Shown here: piece after piece, positions 51,469-60,007 of the stretch | Position numbering within the stretch: position 1 is the stretch's first letter | How the letters are laid out: each line of letters begins with the position of its first letter | Source: Gammaproteobacteria bacterium | Lineage (GTDB): Bacteria > Gemmatimonadota > Gemmatimonadetes > Longimicrobiales > Gaopeijiaceae | Reading direction: 5' to 3' | Length of the DNA stretch: 64,000 nt | NCBI GenBank assembly: GCA_028820325.1 | Contig: JAPPJO010000088.1 | Coordinates: forward strand, 124,001 to 188,000 | Position numbers and translations under genes: made by a program | The notes under the pieces: model-generated | Databases searched by the model: none | What the model saw: only the letters and a program-made list of their open reading frames with translations | Told to the model about the DNA's origin: nothing

Positions 51469-52958
51469 CCGGATTGGGGCCGGGGCGCCAGGCGGTCATC
51501 GCCACCCTGCTCGCGGCAGCGGCTGCGGCGCCGGACGGAGCGAATGCGCAGCGGCCGCCCGCCGACCGGGAGGCCATCGAGGCGCTCCGATTCGCCCCGC
51601 TGTCGTTCACGCCGCCCACCCCCTCGCAGCACGAGATCGAGGGCGTGACCGTCTTCTTCCTGGAAGACCACTCCCTGCCCCTGGTGAACGTCTACGCGCG
51701 CTTTGCGGGCGGTTTCGGACTCCTCGGCCGCGAACTGTACGCCGCCACCACCGCGCTTCCCTCGCTGCTGCGCTTCGGGGGAACGATCGAGCTGCACCCC
51801 GACTCCGTCGACGAACAGGTCGACCAGCACGCGCTGCAGCTCGCGTTCGGGTCCTCGGGCGGGAGCACCTCCGCGACCCTCAACTCGCTCACCGGCAATC
51901 TCGAACCCGGCCTGCGCCTGTGGAAGGACATGCTCCTCAATCCCCGCTTCGATTCGGTGCAGGTCGAGGTGTGGCGCGGCCAGGAACTGGAAAGCGCCCT
52001 GCGCCGCCCGGACGACCCGGGTCGTCTGGCCTTCTCCGAGTTCAACCGCCTCATGTTCGGCGACCACCCCATCGGCTGGGAGATGGCACCCGGCGATCTC
52101 GAACCGGAGGATCTCTCGCGAGAAAACCTCCTCACCGCCCATGGTCGCATCCTGTGTCGGGACAACCTGGCGCTGGGGGTGTCGGGCAACCTAGAATGGG
52201 AGGAAATCCAAGTCCACCTGCTCGAATTCCTCTCCGGATGGCCGGCCTGCGAGGAGGAGCTGCCCGAACCGCCGGTGCCCGACATCCTGGACGAACCGGG
52301 GGTCTACCTGATCCCGCGGGAACTGGACCAGACAACCATCGTCATGGCGCACCGAAGCTCCATCCGCCAGGAGGACTCGCGCGACTACTTCGCTTCCCGC
52401 ATCGCCAACTCCATCCTCGGATCCGGGGGCTTCTCGAGCCGGATCCTGAACCGGGTGCGCACCGAACTCGGCCTGTCCTACAGCGCGGGCTCCTTCTGGA
52501 CCACCCCCGACGACAACGACGGCATCGTGGGCGCGCTCACGCGAACGAAGAGCGAGTCGACGATCGCCGCGACGCGCGCAATCCTCGAGGTGATGGAGGA
52601 GATGCGCAGCTCGCCTCCCGCGCGCGGCGAAGTGGAAGCCGCCGTGGAAGCGGCCAGCAACGGTTTCTCCTTCAACTTCCAGGGAGCGATGCAGGTCGTC
52701 TCCCGGCGCGTGCTGCACGACGCCCAGGAGCTGCCGGAAGACTGGCTGGAAAGGTATGTGGCGGGCGTGCAGCGAGTCTCCGCAGCCGACGTGCGCAACG
52801 TCCTCCGCAGGCATCTGGACCCTGGCCGGATGGTCATCCTCATTCTCGGCGATCCGTCCCGGTTCGACCTGCCCGTCGAGACGCTCGGGGAAGTGACGAC
52901 CTGGGAAGTGGAGGGAGTTACCGATTCGGTTCGGCCGGTCGGACCGTCCCCCGGGTGA
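51465..52958 (+). CDS. Secreted M16 peptidase-like protein lacking the zinc motif
   Basis: 497 residues of the same fold with a signal peptide (~1-28, cleavage near ANA). The HxxEH motif is missing: the equivalent region reads AATTALPSLLRFGG. Family features remain later (GSGGFSSRILNRVRTELGLSYSAGS, as GSGGFSSRIL and ELGLSYS). In the common bacterial arrangement one M16 member is active and its tandem partner supplies substrate-binding residues such as the Arg-Tyr pair. GTG start overlapping the upstream gene indicates 1:1 production. Confidence 0.88.
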   Translation: MTGLGPGRQAVIATLLAAAAAAPDGANAQRPPADREAIEALRFAPLSFTPPTPSQHEIEGVTVFFLEDHSLPLVNVYARFAGGFGLLGRELYAATTALPSLLRFGGTIELHPDSVDEQVDQHALQLAFGSSGGSTSATLNSLTGNLEPGLRLWKDMLLNPRFDSVQVEVWRGQELESALRRPDDPGRLAFSEFNRLMFGDHPIGWEMAPGDLEPEDLSRENLLTAHGRILCRDNLALGVSGNLEWEEIQVHLLEFLSGWPACEEELPEPPVPDILDEPGVYLIPRELDQTTIVMAHRSSIRQEDSRDYFASRIANSILGSGGFSSRILNRVRTELGLSYSAGSFWTTPDDNDGIVGALTRTKSESTIAATRAILEVMEEMRSSPPARGEVEAAVEAASNGFSFNFQGAMQVVSRRVLHDAQELPEDWLERYVAGVQRVSAADVRNVLRRHLDPGRMVILILGDPSRFDLPVETLGEVTTWEVEGVTDSVRPVGPSPG

Positions 52959-52990
52959 AGCGGGGCCATCCGGGTCCGCCGCCCTCCGAG

Positions 52991-53719
52991 CTACCTCACG
53001 CCGACGTGGATCGCCGCGATCCCGAAGGTCAGCAGCTGCCACCGCACCGTGCCGAATCCCGCGTCCAGCAGTCGCTGGCCCAGGACTTGCGGGCCCGGGA
53101 ATTCACCGACCGAGGCCGGCAGATAGCTGTACGCCCAGCGGTGCCCCGACACGATCCGGCCGACCGCCGGAAGAATGTGCCGGAAGTACCAGAGATATGC
53201 GGCCCGGACGATCGGGTTCGGAGGAGTGGTGAATTCGAGAACGACCAGCGGGCTCCCGTCGCGAAGCACCCGTCGCAGTTCCGCCAACCCCAGGTCGAGG
53301 TGGGAGAGGTTGCGCACCCCGAAGGCCACCATGGCGCCGTCGAAGGACTCGTCGGCAAAGGGCAGACGTTGCGCGTCCCCGCACAGCGGATGCACGGGCA
53401 GACGAACGCTTTTCGTCCCGCCGCGGCGCAGCATGGGTTCCGCGAAGTCCAGCGCCACCACCCTGCCCCGGAAGTCGGGGCGGGTCGCCAGTTCGATGGC
53501 CAGGTCGCACGTGCCCGCACAGGCATCCAGGTATCGGGCCGAGTCATGACGGGAATAGTCGAGCGCGCGCACGGCCCGGCGACGCCACCAGCGGTCGACG
53601 CTCAGGCTGAGCACCCGGTTGAGCAGGTCGTAGCGTGGCGCGATGCGCGAGAAGATCTCGTGCACCTGGCGCGCGCGATCCTCACCCGAGGACGGCTGAC
53701 CACCGGAAACGTTCATCAT
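52991..53719 (-). CDS. UbiE/MenG family quinone methyltransferase
   Basis: 242-residue SAM-dependent C-methyltransferase for menaquinone (or ubiquinone) synthesis. IFSRIAPRYDLLNRVLSLSVDRWWRR at ~23-48 (seen as APRYDLLNRVLS and DRWWRR) is the family hallmark; motif I is DACAGTCDLA rather than the usual GTGD; LPFADESFDGAMVAFGVRNL follows near 118-137. Starts with two ATG codons. It runs opposite to both neighbours, with 32 bases to the converging M16 gene. Menaquinone is more likely in this type of organism, but that is inference. Confidence 0.92.
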   Translation of the reverse strand: MMNVSGGQPSSGEDRARQVHEIFSRIAPRYDLLNRVLSLSVDRWWRRRAVRALDYSRHDSARYLDACAGTCDLAIELATRPDFRGRVVALDFAEPMLRRGGTKSVRLPVHPLCGDAQRLPFADESFDGAMVAFGVRNLSHLDLGLAELRRVLRDGSPLVVLEFTTPPNPIVRAAYLWYFRHILPAVGRIVSGHRWAYSYLPASVGEFPGPQVLGQRLLDAGFGTVRWQLLTFGIAAIHVGVR

Positions 53720-53757
53720 CGATTCTCGTATGGGACGGCGCGAACCTCATCCGGCGG

Positions 53758-54348
53758 ATGTCCTTGAACTACCAGAGCGTCGAAGACGCGGAACTCGTCA
53801 CCCTCGCCGCCGAGGGTCGGGAGAGCGCCTATCGCGAGCTGCTCTCCAGATATGAACGTCCCGTCTTCTCCCTCATCTACAGGATGGTGAGGAACCGCAC
53901 CCTCGCCGAAGACCTGGCGCAGGAAGCCTTCATCCGCACCTTCAACGCGATCGATACCTACAATCCGCAATACAAGTTCTCAAGTTGGATCTTCAAGATC
54001 GCAAACAACCTGACCATCGATCATCTGCGCAAGCGGCGCGTGCCCACCGTTTCCATGCACGGCGCGCCGGACGCGGTCACCGCGGAGGCCCAGGCGCGCA
54101 CCAGCCTGGTGGTGCGGTCGCCCGGAGAGAGCCCCGAGGAGTACGTTCAGAACCGCGAGCTCGGCGGCCAGATCGAGGCCGCGATCGGGGAGCTGCGGGA
54201 GGAGTATCGGGTGGTGGTGTTGCTCCGCCACATCGAGGGACACACCTACGACGAGATCGCGCGCATCATGGATATCCCGCTGGGGACGGTAAAGACCTAC
54301 CTTCATCGGGCCAGGGCCGAGCTCAAGCTTCGGCTCGCGGAGGCATGA
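53758..54348 (+). CDS. ECF RNA polymerase sigma factor (sigma-E type)
   Basis: 196 residues. Region 2: YRELLSRYERPVFSLIYRMV near 26-45, then LAEDLAQEAFIRTFNAID and YKFSSWIFKIANNLTIDHLRKRR (core motifs SSWIFKIANN, DHLRKRR). Region 4: ELREEYRVVVLLRHIEG and YDEIARIMDIPLGTVKTYLHRARAEL near 165-190 (helix-turn-helix). ATG 53758 is the only suitable start but has a poor Shine-Dalgarno. Followed by a zinc-finger anti-sigma candidate, and divergent from menG by 38 bases. It likely controls the operon that follows. Confidence 0.93.
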   Translation: MSLNYQSVEDAELVTLAAEGRESAYRELLSRYERPVFSLIYRMVRNRTLAEDLAQEAFIRTFNAIDTYNPQYKFSSWIFKIANNLTIDHLRKRRVPTVSMHGAPDAVTAEAQARTSLVVRSPGESPEEYVQNRELGGQIEAAIGELREEYRVVVLLRHIEGHTYDEIARIMDIPLGTVKTYLHRARAELKLRLAEA

Positions 54349-54504
54349 TTCGATGCGCATGGACGCGAAACTTCCCGCGGGTTCGTGCCGTACGCCGGGA
54401 GAACCGATGGACGGCATGGACACTTGGACTCAGATGACCCCGGATCCCGGAGATCCCGCGAGGATGGCAACGCCACGACAGGCGGAGGCAGGGACAGGCC
54501 GCAG

Positions 54505-55449
54505 ATGAATTCGGACCGATCCAGCTACGGCAGGCATCTGGACGATGACGCGATCCAGGGACTGCTCGACGCCGCCGAAGGACGTGCCGACGCGGAGACC
54601 GCGTCCGCCCGCAGGCATCTGGCGGACTGTCCCGCGTGTCAGGCCCGGGTGGATGCCTGGCGGGAGGTCTTCGGCGAACTCGGCCGACTGCGGCGCTTCG
54701 CCCCTCCCGGCCGGTTCGCCGAGCGGGTCCTGTCCGGGATCGATCTCCCCGGCGAGGCCTCGAGTTCCTCCCGGGCATGGTGGTGGGTCCGGCTGCGCCG
54801 CCGGCTGACCGGACGGGCCGCGGACGCTCATCTCTCCGGGAGGCGGCTGCAGGCGCTCGCGGACGGTGGGCTGCCCCGGAAACGCGCCACCCTGGCGAAG
54901 GCGCATGTGGCGACGTGCGGGGACTGTGAGAGCAGGCTGGCGGGCTGGCGGCGCCTGATCGCCACACTGGAAGCCCTGCCCCCCTTCGCGCCTGCCACGG
55001 GCTTCGCCGAGCGGGTGATGGCGCGCTGGCGGGAGGTGGCCGAAGAAGCCACGGGGCGCGGCCAGGCTGCGCGAAGGTGGCGACTCCTGCCTCGTTCGCC
55101 GCGTGGATGGGTGCTCGCGGGAACGCTGACCAGCATGCCGGTTGCCGCATTCGCCGCAGTGGCGGCCTTCCTCTCAACCGTCCCGCAGCTTACCACCGGC
55201 GGCCTCGTTACCTATCTGTGGTGGCAGGCTCGCGACGCCCTGTCGGCGTTCGGGAGCTCGCTGCTGGCGGCGGTCATGCAGAGCGGGGCGGCCTTCCGGG
55301 CCTATTCGCTCGCAGAATACCTGATCGCGTCGCCCACTACCGCGGTCGCCGCCGCGGCGGGCTTCACCACCCTGATGTTCAGTTCCATCTGGGTTCTTCA
55401 CCGCAACATCGGCTTCCCCCGTTTCGCGCTTCGCCATGTTTACAACTGA
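54505..55449 (+). CDS. Membrane anti-sigma factor with two zinc-finger (ZAS-like) motifs
   Basis: 314 residues. Two HxxxCxxC motifs typical of zinc-binding anti-sigma domains occur in the cytoplasmic part: H38/C42/C45 and H134/C138/C141, each followed by a Trp-containing helix and a repeat PxGFAER-type segment (PPGRFAERVL and ATGFAERVM), so the ZAS unit looks duplicated. Hydrophobic segments at ~195-220, ~230-260 and ~285-305 form the membrane part. It sits 156 bases after the sigma gene and overlaps the next by 14 bases. Anti-sigma role is inferred from the motif and gene order. Confidence 0.8.
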   Translation: MNSDRSSYGRHLDDDAIQGLLDAAEGRADAETASARRHLADCPACQARVDAWREVFGELGRLRRFAPPGRFAERVLSGIDLPGEASSSSRAWWWVRLRRRLTGRAADAHLSGRRLQALADGGLPRKRATLAKAHVATCGDCESRLAGWRRLIATLEALPPFAPATGFAERVMARWREVAEEATGRGQAARRWRLLPRSPRGWVLAGTLTSMPVAAFAAVAAFLSTVPQLTTGGLVTYLWWQARDALSAFGSSLLAAVMQSGAAFRAYSLAEYLIASPTTAVAAAAGFTTLMFSSIWVLHRNIGFPRFALRHVYN

Positions 55450-57052
55450 CCCCTCCCGCCCCGCCGGCCTGAATCCGCTGTTCGGCGCGGTGCTCGCGCT
55501 CTCGGCGGCGGGTGCGGCGCAGCCCGCCGGCGCTCAGGAGCGGCAGGTGGTATCGAACCGCGTGACCGTGTCGGACGCGGATGCAACCCTGTCACTCGAG
55601 TTCGATTCCGGCCCGGCCCTCGAGATCTCCTTTCAGAACGGCGAAATCCGCGTCGACGGCGAGGAGGTAGACAGCTACCAGGCGGGCGGGGAGCTCGCTG
55701 CCTCATGGCGGTCCCTGCTCTCCGAAGTCGTTCCGCTGGATGACGGACCACTCGCCGAAGCCCTGCTCGCGTGGGAGCCCGGCGGACAGTTGAGTGGTGA
55801 CGCGCGAGCCGCCGCCGAGCGGGTCGACCGGGCGCTGCAGGAGGCGCTCACCGGTACGCCGCCGGAAGGCGACCTGATGCCGCGGATTTCGGGGAGCGCC
55901 GAGGTGGGAGGCATGGCACCGGCCCTGGTTCCCCCGTTGCTCCGGCTCCTTCTGCAACGGGGCCGGGTGCTGGAAGAGGCGCTCCAGGACGTCGATCTGA
56001 CGGAGCTGTCGCTTCATCTGGGCGAGGACGTGACCGTTGACGCCGGCACCGATATCGAGGGGGCCCTGCTTGTGGTGGAGGGCGACGCCACCATTTCCGG
56101 GGAGGTCCCCGGCGACGTGGTCGTGGTCGAGGGGACGTTGCGTATCGAGGGTGACGCGTACATCGGGGGCGAGGTGCGCGTGATCGACGGACAGCTGGAG
56201 CGCGACGGGGGGACGGTGGAGGGCACCATCCTCACCGTGGACGCCGGCGACGTCGCGGGAGCGGGGATGGTGCCGGATGCGGCGGCTTCGGGGGACGATG
56301 AGCGCGGCCCGCCCTCCCGTCAGGGTGAAGCACGCACCCGGCTGCCTTTCCGCTACGTCACATCCGGTCTGAGCGGTCTCTTCGGGGACGTGTTCTGGCT
56401 CGTGGTCATCCTGGCCGTGGGGACTGCGGTCGTCCACTTCGCCGGAGACCGGCTGCAGAACGTGGCCGAAGTGGTGAGAGCCGCTCCCGGACGGGCCGCG
56501 CTGGTCGGTCTGGCAGGCGGCTTTCTCCTTCTGCCGCTGTGGGTGCTGGGCGGTCTCGCTCTCCTGGTGTCGATCATCGGCATCCCTCTGCTGGTCGCCT
56601 GGCTGCCGCTCTTCCCCCTGGCCGCACTCCTGGCCGGCGGGCTGGGATACCTGGCCGTGGCGAGCGTTGTCGGCGAGTGGGTGGCGCGCAAGGGCATTCC
56701 GGCCCTGGACCGCTTCCGGCCCTCCAACCGGCTGCACGTGCTGGCCGTCGGCCTGGCAGCGCTCGTCCTTCCGTCGGCCCTTTCCCACGTCACGGAAATG
56801 GGCGGGCCGACGCTCGGTGCCTTCCTGAGCGGGCTGTTCACCCTCGTCGCGGTGGCTACCGCGATGATCGCGCTGATGCTCGGCTTCGGCGCCGTGCTGC
56901 TCACCGGGGCGGGCCGCACTTCCGACCCGGGCAGGATGGCGGCGACGTACGGCGGGGGGATTCGGGCGACGCGGGCGTGGACCCGGAGGCGTTCCCGGCG
57001 ACGCTCGCACGAGAAACCCGGACACCCCGACGACGGAGGCACTGGTGAGTAG
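55436..57052 (+). CDS. Exported bactofilin-like/polymer-forming domain fused to a multi-helix membrane region
   Basis: 538 residues. Signal peptide (~1-33, cleavage near AGAQ); a helical region ~60-180; a right-handed beta-helix-like block ~190-265 with regularly spaced GDATISGEVPGDVVVVEGTL and GDAYIGGEVRVIDG, resembling bactofilin/polymer-forming cytoskeletal repeats; then about four to five membrane helices (~310-335, 350-405, 430-495) and a basic tail. ATG overlaps the anti-sigma gene by 14 bases; it is likely co-translated. Cellular role unknown; envelope stress is a reasonable guess. Confidence 0.72.
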   Translation: MFTTDPSRPAGLNPLFGAVLALSAAGAAQPAGAQERQVVSNRVTVSDADATLSLEFDSGPALEISFQNGEIRVDGEEVDSYQAGGELAASWRSLLSEVVPLDDGPLAEALLAWEPGGQLSGDARAAAERVDRALQEALTGTPPEGDLMPRISGSAEVGGMAPALVPPLLRLLLQRGRVLEEALQDVDLTELSLHLGEDVTVDAGTDIEGALLVVEGDATISGEVPGDVVVVEGTLRIEGDAYIGGEVRVIDGQLERDGGTVEGTILTVDAGDVAGAGMVPDAAASGDDERGPPSRQGEARTRLPFRYVTSGLSGLFGDVFWLVVILAVGTAVVHFAGDRLQNVAEVVRAAPGRAALVGLAGGFLLLPLWVLGGLALLVSIIGIPLLVAWLPLFPLAALLAGGLGYLAVASVVGEWVARKGIPALDRFRPSNRLHVLAVGLAALVLPSALSHVTEMGGPTLGAFLSGLFTLVAVATAMIALMLGFGAVLLTGAGRTSDPGRMAATYGGGIRATRAWTRRRSRRRSHEKPGHPDDGGTGE

Positions 57053-57941
57053 CAGCAATCCGTGGATGAATCAGCGCGCACATCGAGAACGGCGGGGCAC
57101 CGGGCTGGCACGACTGACTTGCGCGGCCATCGGAGGGCTGGCCTGCACGGCGACCGGACTTGCGGCCCAGGACTGGAGCACCGTGACCGCATCGCGCCAG
57201 CTGAGTGGCGAGCGCGAGATCGAGGTCCAGGTGGAATATGGAGCGGGCGTCCTCGACCTGCGTCCGGGAGAGCCCGGCACCCTGTACCGGATGGAGCTTC
57301 GATACGATCGCGATCTCATGGAGCCGCAGACGCACTACGAGGACGGAGTCCTCGAGATCGGCATGGATCGCGTCGGCAGGGGTATCCGCATGGGCTCGCG
57401 CGACGGATCGGGGCGACTGGATCTGGAACTGTCGCCGGAAGTTCCCCTGTTGCTGGACCTGGAGTTCGGGGCGGCGCGGGCGGACCTGGATCTGGGAGGG
57501 CTCGCGATCCGGGAGTTGAATGTCGAGACGGGGGCATCCGATACGCGCATCGAGGTGTCGATGCCCAACGCCGTGGAGTTGGAACTCGCCTCCTTCGAGG
57601 CGGGCGCGGCCAACCTGGTCGCCACCGGACTCGGCAACCTGAACGCCGAGCGCATCCGGCTGGAGGCGAAGGCAGGCAAGGTGACCCTGGACTTCAACGG
57701 GGAATGGCAGCGCGACGCCGATGTCGATCTCGACCTCGACCTGGGCGCGGTTGAGCTTCGCTTTCCGCGGGGCCTCGGCGTGCAGCTGGTAGTGGATGCG
57801 CTTCTGACATCCGTGGATGCCCAGGAGATGTTCAGGCGAGGCGACAGTTACTACTCCGCGGACTGGGATGGTGCGGAGACACGGCTTACGATGGAAATCG
57901 ACGCGCACATCGGGGCGATCGACGTGGTGTGGACGCCATGA
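57045..57941 (+). CDS. Exported beta-solenoid protein resembling DUF4097/LiaF toast-rack domains
   Basis: 298 residues, signal peptide (charged MNQRAHRERR then LARLTCAAIGGLACTATG, cleavage near LAAQ). The mature part is repetitive beta: VEYGAGVLDLRP, LEFGAARADLDLGGL, LNVETGASDTRIEVSMP and VDLDLDLGAVELRFP, a pattern seen in the toast-rack/DUF4097 adhesin-like domains that accompany cell-envelope stress systems. GTG 57045 with GGAGG upstream and an eight-base overlap with the preceding gene. Specific function unknown. Confidence 0.72.
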   Translation: MSSSNPWMNQRAHRERRGTGLARLTCAAIGGLACTATGLAAQDWSTVTASRQLSGEREIEVQVEYGAGVLDLRPGEPGTLYRMELRYDRDLMEPQTHYEDGVLEIGMDRVGRGIRMGSRDGSGRLDLELSPEVPLLLDLEFGAARADLDLGGLAIRELNVETGASDTRIEVSMPNAVELELASFEAGAANLVATGLGNLNAERIRLEAKAGKVTLDFNGEWQRDADVDLDLDLGAVELRFPRGLGVQLVVDALLTSVDAQEMFRRGDSYYSADWDGAETRLTMEIDAHIGAIDVVWTP

Positions 57942-57990
57942 TGGGTTTCGTCATCAGGATTCGGGCATTGGGCCCGGGGAGAGGCTCGAT

Positions 57991-58221
57991 ATGATCAGCG
58001 CCCTGCTGACCCTGTTCGCCGTTGGCCTGGTTACGCTACTGGTCGTGGGAGTGCTGCTTGCGGTGGCGGGCACGGTGTTCTCCATCGGCTTCGGCCTGGC
58101 CAGCTTCCTGCTTTTCAAGGTCGCGCCGATCGCACTCCTGGGGTATGTGGTGCTCCGCCTGATCGCGCCCCGCAAGCGCAAGGAGCTGAGTGAAGCCGAC
58201 CGCAAGTGGCTGGAGGGATAG
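57991..58221 (+). CDS. Small two-helix membrane protein closing the sigma operon
   Basis: 76 residues: two hydrophobic helices (ISALLTLFAVGLVTLLVVGV, then FGLASFLLFKVAPIALLGY) and a basic-acidic tail ending RKWLEG, resembling PspG/phage-shock-type small membrane proteins. ATG 57991 has GAGAGG six bases upstream. It follows the toast-rack-like gene by 49 bases on the same strand. Function unknown. Confidence 0.7.
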   Translation: MISALLTLFAVGLVTLLVVGVLLAVAGTVFSIGFGLASFLLFKVAPIALLGYVVLRLIAPRKRKELSEADRKWLEG

Positions 58222-58245
58222 CCAGGCAGGCTGCGGGAGGGTCGG

Positions 58246-58473
58246 TCAGGCGGGCGGCGGCCGCGGTGGCGGTCGCCAGGCGATGGCCTCTTCGATCTCG
58301 GCGATCAGGTCAGGGGTGGCGAACGCTCCTACCGGCGACGTCCCCACCAGGTCGAGATCGATGTCGCGGGCCAGCAGCGGCGCAAGCGATTCGGGGTAGT
58401 CGCGCACCATCACATGCGCGGGCATCCGCCGGATTCGATCCGGGCCGACGCGGGGAAGCGGGGACCACCTCAA
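58246..58473 (-). CDS. Small hypothetical protein overlapping the mrp stop
   Basis: 75 residues. The central part, HVMVRDYPESLAPLLARDID followed by LDLVGTSPVGAFA, has the layout of DUF542/ScdA-N (a short domain with a Cys-Cys pair in di-iron repair proteins) but the cysteines are absent. This resemblance is weak and could be coincidental. The ATG overlaps the mrp TGA (ATGA), which supports it as a real, coupled gene. A Pro/Arg-rich tail ends it. Confidence 0.55.
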   Translation of the reverse strand: MRWSPLPRVGPDRIRRMPAHVMVRDYPESLAPLLARDIDLDLVGTSPVGAFATPDLIAEIEEAIAWRPPPRPPPA

Positions 58474-59627
58474 CCGGTCCCCTCGCGCAACGCCACCACC
58501 ACCTGGTCGCAGATTCGGTTCAGGGCCTGCGCAACCGGCGACTCCGGCCGGCCCACCACGGTGGGCAGCCCGTCGTCGCCCGACCGCCGAACCGCGGGGT
58601 CCAGCGGCACGGCGCCCAGGAAGGGTACGCCCTGCTCCCTTGCCAGAGCCTCCCCTCCGCCCGTGCCGAACACGTCCACCGGTTCGCCGCAGTGCGGACA
58701 GGCCATCCCGCTCATGTTCTCTATTACGCCGATGATCCGCGTGTTGACGCGCTCGAACATCTTGATGCCGCGCCGGACGTCGGTGGTGGACACGCCCTGC
58801 GGGGTGGTGACCATGACGGCCCCGTCGAGGTTGACGCTCTGCACCAGCGACAGCTGGGCATCGCCGGTGCCCGGGGGCATGTCGACAAGCATGACATCCA
58901 GGGTGCCCCAGCGCACCTGCTCCAGGAACTGCTTCAGGACGCCCGCGATCAGCGGGCCGCGCATGATCGCCGGCTGTTCGTCGGCGAGCAGGAATCCGAG
59001 GCTCATCAGCTTGACGCCATGGGCCTGGAGCGGCTCGATCATCTCCTTGCCCTTGCCGCCGGACACGCTCGGCCGGCGGCGCTCCCCGAACATGACAGGG
59101 ATGTTCGGGCCGTAGATGTCGGCGTCCAGAAGTCCGACCCGCAGGCGGCGACGCGCGAGCGCGGCGGCGAGGTTGGTGGTGACCATCGACTTGCCCACGC
59201 CTCCCTTGCCCGAGCTCACCGCCACCACGTAGCGGGTGTCGGCGAGGATGCCCGGCCGGGGGGTCGGCGCGGGTACCGAGCCGGGAACGAGGGGCGAGCG
59301 CCCCGCAGGCGCGGGAGGCGGCGAAGGCGCGCCCGCGGGCGGCGAGGAACCTGCCGGGGCTGCGGGCCGCGGCGGCGCGCTCTTGGGGAGCTGGACGTTG
59401 ACCCGCACCCCCGAGACGCCGCGCACGCCCCCGGCGGCGGTGCGGGCGGACTTCACCAGCGATCCAGGGTCGTCCGGCTTGAGCTGGAAGGCGAAACGCA
59501 CCTGCCCTTCTTCGTCGACTTCGAGCTGCTGAACGCGTCCGCTGGAGACGATGTCACGCCCGCTGGCCGGGTGCCGTACCGCGGACAGGGCGTTCGTTAC
59601 CGCTTCGATGAGATTTTGCTGCGACAT
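58470..59627 (-). CDS. Mrp/ApbC family Fe-S cluster carrier ATPase
   Basis: 385 residues: an N-terminal MIP18/DUF59 domain (~1-80), a Pro/Ala-rich linker (~82-125) and an ApbC P-loop ATPase with GKGGVGKS at 140-147, DADIYGPNIPVMF near 170, the switch LVDMPPGTGDAQL near 248 and the cluster-binding CPHC near 310. Transfers Fe-S clusters to target proteins. It sits 48 bases after the NifU-like gene and overlaps a small gene downstream. ATG start. Confidence 0.94.
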   Translation of the reverse strand: MSQQNLIEAVTNALSAVRHPASGRDIVSSGRVQQLEVDEEGQVRFAFQLKPDDPGSLVKSARTAAGGVRGVSGVRVNVQLPKSAPPRPAAPAGSSPPAGAPSPPPAPAGRSPLVPGSVPAPTPRPGILADTRYVVAVSSGKGGVGKSMVTTNLAAALARRRLRVGLLDADIYGPNIPVMFGERRRPSVSGGKGKEMIEPLQAHGVKLMSLGFLLADEQPAIMRGPLIAGVLKQFLEQVRWGTLDVMLVDMPPGTGDAQLSLVQSVNLDGAVMVTTPQGVSTTDVRRGIKMFERVNTRIIGVIENMSGMACPHCGEPVDVFGTGGGEALAREQGVPFLGAVPLDPAVRRSGDDGLPTVVGRPESPVAQALNRICDQVVVALREGTG

Positions 59628-59675
59628 ACCCCGCCCAGGCCGAAGTGCAGGTGGGATGGTGAAGTGGCCGTGGAA

Positions 59676-59906
59676 TCAGACGGCGGCTACCCTGGTAACC
59701 CCCGGAACCCGGTCCTTCAGGCGCCGTTCGATGCCTTCTCTCAGAGTGAGCATGGAGATCGGACAGGTCTCGCACGCGCCCATGAGGCGAAGCATGACCA
59801 CCCCTTCCGCCTCGTCGTAGTCGATCAGCTCGACGTCGCCCCCATCCTGCCGGATCGCGGGTCTCACGGTCTCGAGGACCTCCTCGATCTTCTCCGTCGC
59901 CAGCAT
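59676..59906 (-). CDS. NifU-like C-terminal domain protein (Fe-S scaffold/carrier)
   Basis: 76 residues, a stand-alone Nfu domain: VLETVRPAIRQDGGDVELID at ~10-29 is the family start and MGACETCPISMLTLREGIE contains the cluster-ligating Cys-x2-Cys pair (C45/C48). Upstream of mrp in the same direction, it probably delivers clusters to or with Mrp. ATG 59906 with GAGGAG about ten bases upstream. Own promoter at 59978-60007. Confidence 0.93.
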   Translation of the reverse strand: MLATEKIEEVLETVRPAIRQDGGDVELIDYDEAEGVVMLRLMGACETCPISMLTLREGIERRLKDRVPGVTRVAAV

Positions 59907-59977
59907 GATTCTCGTTCTCCTCGCCCACCCGTCCGCGCTCTCGATCCCGAGCGCGGGCGGACTCCGAAATCGCCCGA

Positions 59978-60007
59978 AGTTTAGGCAGCGCGCGAGGGCG
60001 TGGTCAA
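59978..60007 (-). promoter_or_regulatory. Sigma-70-like promoter for the nifU-like/mrp operon
   Basis: Minus strand: TTGACC (-35, 60007-60002), 18-base spacer, TAAACT (-10, 59983-59978), about 72 bases before the NifU-like ATG. The -35 overlaps the end of the flippase gene. Confidence 0.7.
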
